Source: Acidobacteriota bacterium (lineage in GTDB: Bacteria; Acidobacteriota; Terriglobia; Terriglobales; Acidobacteriaceae). Taken from it: DNA of 5,530 nt. Positions 1-5,530 of the stretch are shown here, one piece after another. Location: the NCBI GenBank assembly GCA_021798655.1, contig JAJZFE010000101.1:1-5530 (forward strand), given 5' to 3'. The first letter of the stretch is position 1. Each line of letters starts with the position of its first letter. A program made the translations under genes and the position numbers. Under the pieces are notes generated by a model. It ran no database searches. It saw only the letters and a list, made by a program, of their open reading frames with translations, and had not been told where the DNA came from.

Positions 1-4
1 GCCT

Positions 5-37
5 GTGAGCGCGCAGAGAGGTGCGGCGCGCGCTCAC
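5..37. other. Perfect 10-bp stem-loop, possible terminator of an upstream gene
   Basis: Positions 5-14 (GTGAGCGCGC) are exactly complementary to positions 28-37 (GCGCGCTCAC), enclosing a 13-base purine-rich loop. The all-paired GC-rich stem would be very stable as RNA. No T-run follows on the plus strand, so it is not a textbook intrinsic terminator. It could end transcription of a gene left of the window, or be part of a structured leader. The pairing is seen directly; the function is inferred. Confidence 0.4.
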
Positions 38-38
38 T

Positions 39-72
39 CGAACCGGAAGGAGTCTGGTTTCGGAAGCGAAAC
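39..72. other. Competing short hairpins upstream of the receptor gene
   Basis: GTTTCG (57-62) pairs with CGAAAC (67-72) around a GAAG tetraloop. The left arm can instead pair with CGAACC (39-44): GGTTTCG at 56-62 matches it with one bulged T. CGAACC also matches GGTTCG at 97-102 exactly. These pairings exclude each other, as in attenuator-like leaders, but all are short. No known riboswitch class is recognised, and it is not known whether this region is transcribed. Confidence 0.25.
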
Positions 73-98
73 GGCCGCGCCTGCTGTGGTGCCCCAGG

Positions 99-113
99 TT
101 CGCTGATCGCGAA
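99..113. promoter_or_regulatory. Small dyad TTCGC-N5-GCGAA
   Basis: TTCGC (99-103) and GCGAA (109-113) are inverted around TGATC, giving a 15-bp near-palindrome 15 bases before the next dyad. Its size suits a dimeric regulator, but five-base arms occur often by chance in GC-rich DNA. It is listed because two further dyads lie directly downstream. No regulator family is assigned. Confidence 0.2.
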
Positions 114-127
114 AATCAAGCTAACAC

Positions 128-144
128 TTGACAACACATGTCAA
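128..144. promoter_or_regulatory. Operator-like inverted repeat TTGACA-N5-TGTCAA upstream of the receptor gene
   Basis: Positions 128-133 (TTGACA) are perfectly inverted at 139-144 (TGTCAA) around ACACA. The left arm also equals the sigma-70 -35 consensus, although the 16-18 bp downstream (150-157) gives no good -10 box, and the AT-rich TAAATG at 169-174 lies too far away. A weaker dyad, TCAAG (116-120) with CTTGA (127-131), overlaps it. A 17-bp dyad about 120 bases before the receptor start, in otherwise GC-rich sequence, suggests a binding site for a dimeric helix-turn-helix regulator. The symmetry is seen; the operator role is inferred. Confidence 0.45.
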
Positions 145-187
145 ACAGGTTCAAAGTTCATCCCGAAATAAATGCCATAGGAGATCG

Positions 188-253
188 GTGCTGAACGCCA
201 GACACGTAGATGGCTCGATACCGCTCCCCGGAATCAACGCAACGACTTTTTGA
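188..253 (+). CDS. Possible 21-residue leader peptide (doubtful)
   Basis: A GTG at 188 is preceded by the purine-rich AGGAG at 179-183 and opens a frame of 21 sense codons, reading roughly MLNARHVDGSIPLPGINATTF. Its TGA stop (251-253) runs into the ribosome binding site of the receptor gene. That would allow translational coupling: ribosomes ending here would be placed on the next start. The evidence is limited to this good Shine-Dalgarno match with no other nearby start to serve, plus the stop position. The spacing is short, the start is GTG, and the peptide resembles nothing I know. It may be chance. Confidence 0.18.
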   Translation: MLNARHVDGSIPLPGINATTF

Positions 254-257
254 GGGA
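253..257 (+). promoter_or_regulatory. Ribosome binding site deciding the receptor start at 264
   Basis: AGGGA at 253-257 lies six bases before ATG 264. The adjacent GTG at 261 would leave only three bases. The in-frame ATG at 210 has no Shine-Dalgarno-like sequence before it, and starting there would add 18 mostly polar residues ahead of an otherwise ordinary signal peptide. The start is therefore placed at 264. Confidence 0.65.
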
Positions 258-263
258 ACAGTG

Positions 264-3200
264 ATGACGAAGAATCAAAGCAGGTTCAGCAGTCTGGCAG
301 CGTGCAGGCGGATGCTGATGACAGTGATGGGAGTGTGGGTGCTATGCGTCTGCGCGATCTACGGGCAGGTTGCGGGTACTGGCAACATTCAGGGTTCGGT
401 TGCTGATCCGACGGGTGCGATGATCCCCGGCGCAAAGGTGACGCTGACCAACACAGCCACGCAGGTGACGCGTGACGTGACGACCGACAGCAGTGGTCTG
501 TATGTCTACCCGAACATTCCCATCGGCACGTATACGGTGTCAGTGACGGCTCCTGGCTTCAAGAGCTACCAGCAGAGCAACGTCGTGCTGGAGGTCGGCA
601 GCAGCATCGCGGTCAACGCGAAGATGCAGCTGGGCACGGCCGACCAGAAGGTCGAGGTCACGACCGACCAGCTCGCGCTGCAGACGGAGGACGTCTCGTT
701 CAAGCAGACGATCGACCAGGCAACAGTGACGGAGATGCCGTTGAACGGTCGGCAGATGACGCAGTTGATTACGCTTTCCGGTGGTTCCACGGCGGCGCCG
801 AACAATGACATTGTGGGCAGCAAGTCTTCGTACGCGTCGATCTCTGTGTCCATCGCGGGCGGTGGCGGCAATACGACGCTGTGGCGGCTGGATGGCGGCG
901 ATCACAACGATTACATGACGAACACGAACCTGCCGTTTCCTTTCCCGGACGCGGTTTCGCAGTTCAGCGTGGAGTCGACGGCTCTGGGCGCGCAAGACGG
1001 TATGCACTCCGGCGGCCTGGTAAACGTGGTCACGCGCTCCGGTACGAACAGCTTTCACGGCTCGGCCTTTGAGTTCATCCGGAACAACTATCTGGACGCC
1101 ACGAACTTCTTCTCGACACAGAAGGATCAGTTGCACCAGAACCAGTTCGGCGGCACCTTCGGTGGCCCGGTATGGATTCCGCACCTGTACAACGGCAAAG
1201 ACAGATTGTTCTTCTTTGCGGGCTATCAACGGACGATTATCCACTCTGCGGCCGCAGACAAGCAGGCTCATGTGCCGACAGCCTTGAACCTCGCGGGTGA
1301 TTACTCGGTCACTGATCCCATTCTTCAATCCTCGATCACGAGTACATCCTGCGCAACGAAGGCGGTGCAACTACTCGATCCGTTGACCGGAGCACCGTTG
1401 CCCGGCAACAAATACGCGACCGCACCCACCTACAACGCGCAGGCACTCAATCTGCAGAAGTATCTGCCGGCCATCGATCCTGCGGTAGACATCAACAACT
1501 GCGGATTGGTGTCCTACTCCATTCCCGCGCAGACGTCGATCAACGACTTCGTGACACGCATCGACTACACCATCAACCCGAAGAACCATCTGTACGGCAG
1601 CTACTACATCGATGGCTACCAGAACCCTGCGGTCTACACGCCGACCAACATCCTGGTCACAACGCAGTACGGCAACGTGGAACGTGTGCAGACGGGCACG
1701 ATTGGTGAGGACTGGACGATCAACTCCAACACGGTGAACTCCGCTCATGCGACGGTGATGCGCCGTGTGGACGACCGCGGCTATGCGCCAGGTTCCATCA
1801 ACGCCACCGCCATCGGCGTCAATGTCTATCAGGCATTGTCGGCCGGTCTGTATCTCGCGGTGAGCAATAAGTTCACCATGGGCGGCGGTCTGAACTCGCT
1901 GGCGCACTTCAACGACAACACGCTCTCGCTGGGTGATGAAGTCACGATGATCCGCGGCAAGCACCAGCTTGTCTTCGGCGGCGAGTATGTTCGCAACCAG
2001 TTGAACATCGGCAATGGCTACGAAGGCAACGGCGTGTTCACCTTCAGCGGCACGTACAGCGGCAGCGGCCCGAACAGCGGCAAGCTGATCGGCGACGGCA
2101 ACCTGGACTTCCTGCAGGGTGCGATGAGCGCCTTCCAGCAGAGCAAGGAGCAGCAGAATGCGCTGCGTGCGCCGATCCCAAGCATCTACGGGCAGGACAC
2201 GTATCACGCCTCTGCACGGCTGACGGTCGTGGCCGGTCTGCGCTGGTCGCCGGAGTTCATGCCGGTGGACTACTTCAACCGCGGCACGACGTTCGACATG
2301 AACGCGTTCCTGGCCAACCAGGTCAGCACAATCTATCCGAACTCGCCGGCGGGCAGCTTCTACTACGGCGATCCGGGTGTGCCGCGTGGCTTCACGCAGA
2401 ACTCGCCGTGGCAGTTCAGCCCGAACCTCGGTGCGGCGTATGACGTCAGTGGCAATGGCCGCACGGTCGTCCGCGTCGGTGGAGAGTTGATCTATGACGA
2501 GGTGAACTTCTTCACGGGTCAGCGCACGCAGCAGAACCCGCCCTTCGCAACGGCGATCAGCCAGACGCAGACGACAACCTCGGGTCCGATGAGCTTCAGC
2601 AACCCGTGGTCAGTCGGTGCCGTCACCACCAGCCCGTTCCCGCAGCCGGCAGTGCCCACTCCGGCGCAGGCGCAGTTCTTTCCGCAGTCGCAGTTCATCG
2701 TACTGCCCAAGCAGTTCAAGCCGTCGTACACCACGCAGTGGACCGCGAGTGTGCAGCACCAGTTCAGCCACGGCTGGCAGTTGCAGCTGGACTACATCGG
2801 CAACAAGACCACCCACGCTCCGCTGGGTATCCCGCTGAGCCCGGCCGTATACGTCCCGGGTGTGTGGGGCGCTGGCGGCACGGGTTGCGCCGGCGTCGTG
2901 ACGACGGGGCCTGCAGGCAAGCCTGCCGGTGCAGCCGGCACGCCTTGCTCGACTACAGCGAACCAGTCGCAACGCTTCTACCTGACCCAGCAAAATCCCC
3001 TGCAGGGCAATGGGTATCTGGGCGGCGGCGGCGGATCGTCGCTGGTGGGTGATGGCGGCATGTCCAACTACAACGGGCTGGTGACGACGGTGCAGCATCG
3101 CCTGGCGTCGGACTTCCAGCTGCTGGCCAACTGGACGTGGTCCAAGTGCATGAACCTCGCCGACTCGCAGGGTGATCTGGCAGGTACCACACTGGAGAAC

Positions 3201-3815
3201 CCGAACAACCCCGCGCTGGATTACGGTCCTTGCGGCTCGGACTACCGGCATGTGGAGAACGTGAGTGTGGTGGCGACCAGCCACTTCGCCTTCAGCAACA
3301 AGCTGGAGCGCGCCGTGCTGAATGGCTGGGAGATTGCACCTCTGGCCCACATCGTGAGCGGTGCGCCGTTTACGGTAACGACGGGCACGGACGTCTCACT
3401 GACGGACGTAGGTCACGATCGGCCGAATGTGGTTCCGGGCGTGCCGATCTACACGCACATTGCCAACCGTTCCGCGTCAGGCGCCATCAACCGCGCGTAC
3501 CTCAACCCGGCGGCGTTCTGCGGAACGTCCACAACCGCGAGCCCCTGCCCCAATCCGGTCGCGGCGGGCAGTTACGGCAACGTCAGCCGCAACAGCTACC
3601 GTGGGTTGCCGAACTACGAGTTCGACTCGCAGATCTCGCGCATCTTCCCCATCCACGACACCCTGAACCTCGTCTTCCGTCTGGAGGCGTTCAACGTGTT
3701 GAATCACCCGAACTTCGGCACACCGAGCGCCGGGCTGACCTCCTCCACGCTGGGCCAGATCTCCAGCGCAGGCGATCCCCGCCTGATGCAGGGCAGCATC
3801 AAGATCAACTTCTAA
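264..3815 (+). CDS. Oar-like TonB-dependent receptor family outer-membrane protein with N-terminal carboxypeptidase-regulatory-like domain
   Basis: This 1183-residue protein is probably an outer-membrane beta-barrel receptor or transporter; its substrate cannot be told from sequence. Residues 1-34 look like a signal peptide: basic start, hydrophobic core at about 17-32, likely cleavage before Q35. Residues 40-125 form a carboxypeptidase-regulatory-like beta-sandwich (GSVADPTGAMIPGAKVTLTN, then GLYVYPNIPIGTYTV and APGF). A plug-like region follows at about 126-258, with MPLNGRQ at 158-164 and RLDGGDHND at 208-216. The barrel fills the rest. It carries FGGTFGGPV (295-303), DRLFFFAGYQ (313-322) and LVFRLEAFNVLNHPNFGTP (1136-1154), and ends in a terminal phenylalanine, the usual outer-membrane barrel signal. 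No convincing TonB box is visible, as is common in this group, so energy coupling is presumed. Large Gly/Ala/Pro/Thr-rich stretches, for example 770-815 and 868-900, are probably surface loops. The mature chain has eight cysteines in four close pairs. In Acidobacteria such paralogues are numerous and often linked to polysaccharide or oligomer uptake by context only. No partner lipoprotein or TonB/ExbBD genes are present here. Confidence 0.9.
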   Translation: MTKNQSRFSSLAACRRMLMTVMGVWVLCVCAIYGQVAGTGNIQGSVADPTGAMIPGAKVTLTNTATQVTRDVTTDSSGLYVYPNIPIGTYTVSVTAPGFKSYQQSNVVLEVGSSIAVNAKMQLGTADQKVEVTTDQLALQTEDVSFKQTIDQATVTEMPLNGRQMTQLITLSGGSTAAPNNDIVGSKSSYASISVSIAGGGGNTTLWRLDGGDHNDYMTNTNLPFPFPDAVSQFSVESTALGAQDGMHSGGLVNVVTRSGTNSFHGSAFEFIRNNYLDATNFFSTQKDQLHQNQFGGTFGGPVWIPHLYNGKDRLFFFAGYQRTIIHSAAADKQAHVPTALNLAGDYSVTDPILQSSITSTSCATKAVQLLDPLTGAPLPGNKYATAPTYNAQALNLQKYLPAIDPAVDINNCGLVSYSIPAQTSINDFVTRIDYTINPKNHLYGSYYIDGYQNPAVYTPTNILVTTQYGNVERVQTGTIGEDWTINSNTVNSAHATVMRRVDDRGYAPGSINATAIGVNVYQALSAGLYLAVSNKFTMGGGLNSLAHFNDNTLSLGDEVTMIRGKHQLVFGGEYVRNQLNIGNGYEGNGVFTFSGTYSGSGPNSGKLIGDGNLDFLQGAMSAFQQSKEQQNALRAPIPSIYGQDTYHASARLTVVAGLRWSPEFMPVDYFNRGTTFDMNAFLANQVSTIYPNSPAGSFYYGDPGVPRGFTQNSPWQFSPNLGAAYDVSGNGRTVVRVGGELIYDEVNFFTGQRTQQNPPFATAISQTQTTTSGPMSFSNPWSVGAVTTSPFPQPAVPTPAQAQFFPQSQFIVLPKQFKPSYTTQWTASVQHQFSHGWQLQLDYIGNKTTHAPLGIPLSPAVYVPGVWGAGGTGCAGVVTTGPAGKPAGAAGTPCSTTANQSQRFYLTQQNPLQGNGYLGGGGGSSLVGDGGMSNYNGLVTTVQHRLASDFQLLANWTWSKCMNLADSQGDLAGTTLENPNNPALDYGPCGSDYRHVENVSVVATSHFAFSNKLERAVLNGWEIAPLAHIVSGAPFTVTTGTDVSLTDVGHDRPNVVPGVPIYTHIANRSASGAINRAYLNPAAFCGTSTTASPCPNPVAAGSYGNVSRNSYRGLPNYEFDSQISRIFPIHDTLNLVFRLEAFNVLNHPNFGTPSAGLTSSTLGQISSAGDPRLMQGSIKINF

Positions 3816-3853
3816 CCTCTTGCCGCTGCAGTTGGCGGACAGACTCTCTCAAC

Positions 3854-3893
3854 CAGCGGAGGCGCGGCGAAAGCGGCGTCTCCGCTGCTGTTT
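3854..3893 (+). terminator. Hairpin terminator after the receptor gene
   Basis: The arms at 3854-3865 and 3876-3887 pair over 12 bp with a single G-U. Inside, beyond one G-G mismatch, two more pairs (3867-3868 with 3873-3874) close a GAAA tetraloop at 3869-3872. The hairpin starts 39 bases after the receptor stop. Only a short TTT (3891-3893) follows, so termination may be imperfect or factor-assisted. It separates the receptor from the PEGA-domain gene, arguing against an operon. Confidence 0.7.
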
Positions 3894-4010
3894 AGGGCGT
3901 GAAGTGCAGATCGCGGCTCGGCTGCAGCGATTTCCAACAGAGCTTGCGATATTTCCCTTGTGTCTACCTGCCGCAGTAGATAGGCTTCCGAGATCATTCA
4001 TTCTCGCTGC

Positions 4011-4015
4011 AGAGG
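4011..4015 (+). promoter_or_regulatory. Ribosome binding site of the PEGA-domain gene
   Basis: AGAGG at 4011-4015 lies five bases before ATG 4021. It decides the start: the frame is open back to 3820, but that extension would run through the receptor's terminator hairpin and put 67 arginine-rich residues ahead of a clear signal peptide. Confidence 0.65.
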
Positions 4016-4020
4016 TTCAC

Positions 4021-4920
4021 ATGAAATCGACGAATGCTTCGCTGCTGATTACACTGCTGCTCGCGCCCAATCTGGGGTCCGCTTCGTATGCTCAGACGGG
4101 GTCATCGACTCCAGCCGGCCAGGCGACCACGCCTAATGCTGTGGCACCTGCTTCGGCATCGAGTTCCTCTTCATCCGCACCGCCCGCGCCGAACGTGCTG
4201 CTGGACGGCACCCCGGTCAAGCTCAGACTCGCGGAGAACCTGTCGTCAGAGACCGCGAAGACAGGACAGAGCGTGCCATTCGAGGTGACGGAAGAAGTGG
4301 ACGTGATGGGCGTGCCGGTGATCCTGAAGGGCGCTCCCGCTCTGGCTACGGTGACCAACGCCGAGGGCAAGAAGAGCATGGGACGCGGTGGCAAGCTCGA
4401 CGTGGGCATCGACAGTGTCCGCCTGGTCGACGGTGAGAAGGTTCAGTTAGCCGCGACACAGAACAACAAGGGCGGTGGCCACGTTGGGGCCATGACCGGC
4501 GCCATGGTCGCGACGGCTATCGTCTTCTTCCCGGCCGCTCCGCTGTTCCTGTTTGTACACGGCAAGCCGGTGCTGATCCCCAAGGGCACGGAGATCACCG
4601 CGTTTGTCCAGGGCGATATGAAGCTGGACATGGCGAAGATGGTTGCGCCTGGCAGCACACCTGTGGCACCGGCGGCGGTGGCTGCTACCGCTGCGCCCAC
4701 CATGGCGAGCCTCACGGTGGACTCCAGCGTAAGTGGTGCGGACATCGCGGTGGACGGCAACTTCGTGGGCAATACGCCGTCAACGGTCTCCGTCGCGCCA
4801 GGTCAGCACACCATTACCGTGACAAAGAAGGGTTATGCGGATTGGACGCGCACGATGACTGTCTCCGGTACGGCGGTTCACCTGAGCGCGGAGCTTGACG
4901 CGGTGCCGGCGAGCCAGTAG
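4021..4920 (+). CDS. Exported PEGA-domain protein with an uncharacterised beta-rich domain
   Basis: The 299-residue product is probably exported; its function is unknown. Residues 1-24 are a signal peptide, with hydrophobic core LLITLLLAP and likely cleavage after S-Y-A before Q25. No lipobox cysteine is present. Residues 25-57 form a Pro/Ala/Ser/Thr linker. Residues 58-203 form a compact domain: GTPVKLRLAENLSS, then two lysine/glycine-flanked strands (VPVILKGAPALATVT), a glycine-rich turn MGRGGKL, a strand pair around DSVRLVDGEKVQL, and a GGGH loop. A hydrophobic stretch follows at 157-179 (FFPAAPLFLF), then IPKGTEITAFVQGD. I have seen this block in acidobacterial exported proteins but know no function. 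After an Ala/Pro linker, residues 229-296 are a PEGA domain: ASLTVDS, ADIAVDGNFVGNTP and PGQHTITVTKKGY. PEGA domains occur in surface and envelope proteins and are thought to mediate binding. The hydrophobic stretch could be a membrane anchor, but its two prolines and the matching strands on both sides fit a buried part of the fold better. The gene appears to be transcribed alone between two hairpins. Confidence 0.85.
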   Translation: MKSTNASLLITLLLAPNLGSASYAQTGSSTPAGQATTPNAVAPASASSSSSSAPPAPNVLLDGTPVKLRLAENLSSETAKTGQSVPFEVTEEVDVMGVPVILKGAPALATVTNAEGKKSMGRGGKLDVGIDSVRLVDGEKVQLAATQNNKGGGHVGAMTGAMVATAIVFFPAAPLFLFVHGKPVLIPKGTEITAFVQGDMKLDMAKMVAPGSTPVAPAAVAATAAPTMASLTVDSSVSGADIAVDGNFVGNTPSTVSVAPGQHTITVTKKGYADWTRTMTVSGTAVHLSAELDAVPASQ

Positions 4921-4930
4921 CGGATACCGC

Positions 4931-4945
4931 TTGTCGCTCCGACAA
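4931..4945 (+). terminator. Short hairpin just after the PEGA-domain gene
   Basis: TTGTCG (4931-4936) pairs perfectly with CGACAA (4940-4945) around a three-base CTC loop, starting 10 bases after the stop codon. The stem is short and no T-run follows. It may help terminate transcription or protect the mRNA 3' end, together with the larger hairpin downstream. Confidence 0.35.
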
Positions 4946-4961
4946 ACTGTTGCGGATCAAG

Positions 4962-4998
4962 TTCAGAGCAGAGGGCAACTGCAAGCCTCTGCTCAGAA
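4962..4998. terminator. Hairpin between convergent genes, possible bidirectional terminator
   Basis: GAGCAGAGG (4966-4974) pairs perfectly with CCTCTGCTC (4986-4994). Beyond an A-A mismatch, three more pairs (4962-4964 with 4996-4998) extend the stem to 12 pairs. The loop is 11 bases. It lies 42 bases past the plus-strand stop and 38 bases past the minus-strand stop, so it could end both transcripts. Neither strand has a clear T-run after the stem, which lowers confidence in intrinsic termination. Confidence 0.55.
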
Positions 4999-5036
4999 TG
5001 ACGGCGTCATGGGCGGGATGAGCGTCGCTGCTGCGG

Positions 5037-5530
5037 TTAGTCCAGGGCGGTGTCGGCTTCGGAGGGGGTTCCGAGGCGGTCGGGGAACTTCTGCTGATAG
5101 CTGCGTTCGGTGACGACGATCGTTTCGGCGAGGCGGTCCTGCGCGCAGCGGCGGTACGGGTGGAGGAAGAACTGCACGAAGCCGAGGCCGCCTTCGAGGA
5201 CGGCGGCGCCGTAGCCCAGCGCCCGCTCCACCGCGTGCCAGAAGCTGATGTGCGTGTGCACCAGCGAGACGACGCGGATCTTCATCACGCGCTTGCCGGG
5301 GGTGCGGCCGTTGCCCTTCCAGAGGAAGATGCCGAAGTAGAGGATGGGGATGACGATGTCCGAGACGACGTGGAGGGCTTCGCCGCGCAGTGTGTGGGGC
5401 TCTTCGATGTCCGACTCGTGCGTGGCGTAGTTCACGTGGAGGTGGGAGCCGGGGCTGGGTGTCGAGTCGGTGTTGATCTCGGCCGTGTCGCCGACGAACT
5501 GGCAGGGCAATCGCATTTCAAAACATGGCG
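5037..5530 (-). CDS. RDD-family membrane protein, probably cut by the right edge of the window
   Basis: This is an inner-membrane protein of the RDD family, whose biochemical role is mostly unknown (some members affect ion exchange). Counting from the ATG at 5516 (159 residues), it shows one hydrophobic helix at about 48-66 (ALHVVSDIVIPILYFGIFLW), the family hallmark GNGRTPGKRVMKIRVV at 68-83, a second hydrophobic segment at about 99-118, and the closing hallmark CAQDRLAETIVV at 124-135, including the conserved Asp. The usual first helix, which carries the family Arg and Asp, is missing. The frame stays open upstream of 5516 to the window edge (CCA TGT TTT GAA before the ATG), and no Shine-Dalgarno sequence precedes that ATG. 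I therefore infer that the true start, with the first helix, lies outside, and that the polar stretch at 1-45 is a loop between helices. A genuinely short protein starting at 5516 is the alternative. The stop is TAA at 5037-5039, convergent with the PEGA-domain gene. Confidence 0.82.
   Translation of the reverse strand, partial: PCFEMRLPCQFVGDTAEINTDSTPSPGSHLHVNYATHESDIEEPHTLRGEALHVVSDIVIPILYFGIFLWKGNGRTPGKRVMKIRVVSLVHTHISFWHAVERALGYGAAVLEGGLGFVQFFLHPYRRCAQDRLAETIVVTERSYQQKFPDRLGTPSEADTALD

Noticed and set aside
97..102. GGTTCG resembling a tRNA T-arm
   Set aside because: No flanking T-stem complement, acceptor stem or anticodon arm can be built around it.
210..263. Earlier in-frame ATG at 210 for the receptor
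   Set aside because: There is no ribosome binding site before it, and the added 18 residues precede a normal signal peptide, whereas ATG 264 has AGGGA at the right distance.
540..2207. Two long minus-strand open frames (540-1370 and 1371-2207) lying in one frame, separated by a single stop
   Set aside because: They lie fully antisense to the receptor gene, are rich in Arg/Val/His low-complexity sequence with no recognisable domain, and are explained by GC-rich codon bias of the sense gene.
2881..2950. Small inverted and direct repeats (GCAGGC-AA-GCCTGC and duplicated GCCGG)
   Set aside because: They lie in codons for a Gly/Ala/Pro-rich receptor loop and follow from its low-complexity composition; there is no sign of an insertion element.
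2610..3350. A 246-codon minus-strand open frame inside the receptor gene
   Set aside because: Its composition is arginine-rich with no motif, and the sense strand is clearly coding barrel sequence through the whole stretch.
3230..3895. A 221-codon plus-strand frame overlapping the receptor's 3' end
   Set aside because: It is an out-of-frame, arginine/glutamine-rich shadow that runs through the terminator hairpin; the overlapping receptor frame holds the conserved C-terminal motifs there.
3958..3986. Promoter-like pair TTGTGT (3958-3963) and TAGGCT (3981-3986), 17 bases apart
   Set aside because: The -10 match is only three of six bases, too weak to annotate, although a promoter for the PEGA-domain gene is expected somewhere in 3888-4010.
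3820..4020. Upstream in-frame extension of the PEGA-domain gene from ATG 3820
   Set aside because: It would translate the receptor's terminator hairpin and put 67 arginine-rich residues before a clear signal peptide; ATG 4021 has AGAGG five bases upstream.

Overview
The window is GC-rich bacterial chromosome. It most likely comes from an Acidobacteriota member of class Terriglobia (the Terriglobus, Granulicella and Edaphobacter group). That assignment is inferred from protein style. The main gene is a very long Oar-like outer-membrane receptor with an N-terminal carboxypeptidase-regulatory-like domain and motifs typical of the large acidobacterial TonB-dependent-receptor families. The small secreted PEGA-domain protein and the RDD protein also carry sequence blocks I associate with that group. 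No database search was possible.

Layout. Positions 1-263 are non-coding apart from one doubtful 21-codon leader frame. They hold a perfect 10-bp stem-loop (5-37), a set of competing short hairpins (39-72) and a run of small dyads (99-144), including the operator-like inverted repeat TTGACA-N5-TGTCAA. Positions 264-3815 (+) encode the 1183-residue receptor. A strong hairpin terminator with a GAAA tetraloop follows at 3854-3887. Positions 4021-4920 (+) encode a 299-residue exported protein: signal peptide, Pro/Ala/Ser linker, an uncharacterised beta-rich domain with a central hydrophobic stretch, and a C-terminal PEGA domain. Two hairpins (4931-4945 and 4962-4998) lie in the gap before a convergent gene. 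That gene, 5037 to the right edge on the minus strand, encodes an RDD-family membrane protein whose N-terminus probably lies outside the window.

How the genes relate. All three products are envelope proteins: one in the outer membrane, one exported, one in the inner membrane. The terminator after the receptor, the 205-bp gap with a new ribosome binding site, and the convergent third gene argue for three separate transcription units rather than an operon. I see no mobile element, CRISPR array, tRNA, rRNA, toxin-antitoxin or defence genes, and no clear evidence of a new multi-gene system. The points most worth a second look are the dyad-rich upstream region of the receptor, its four successive cysteine pairs, and the uncharacterised domain fused to PEGA, whose layout recalls VirB10/TrbI-type beta-barrels.
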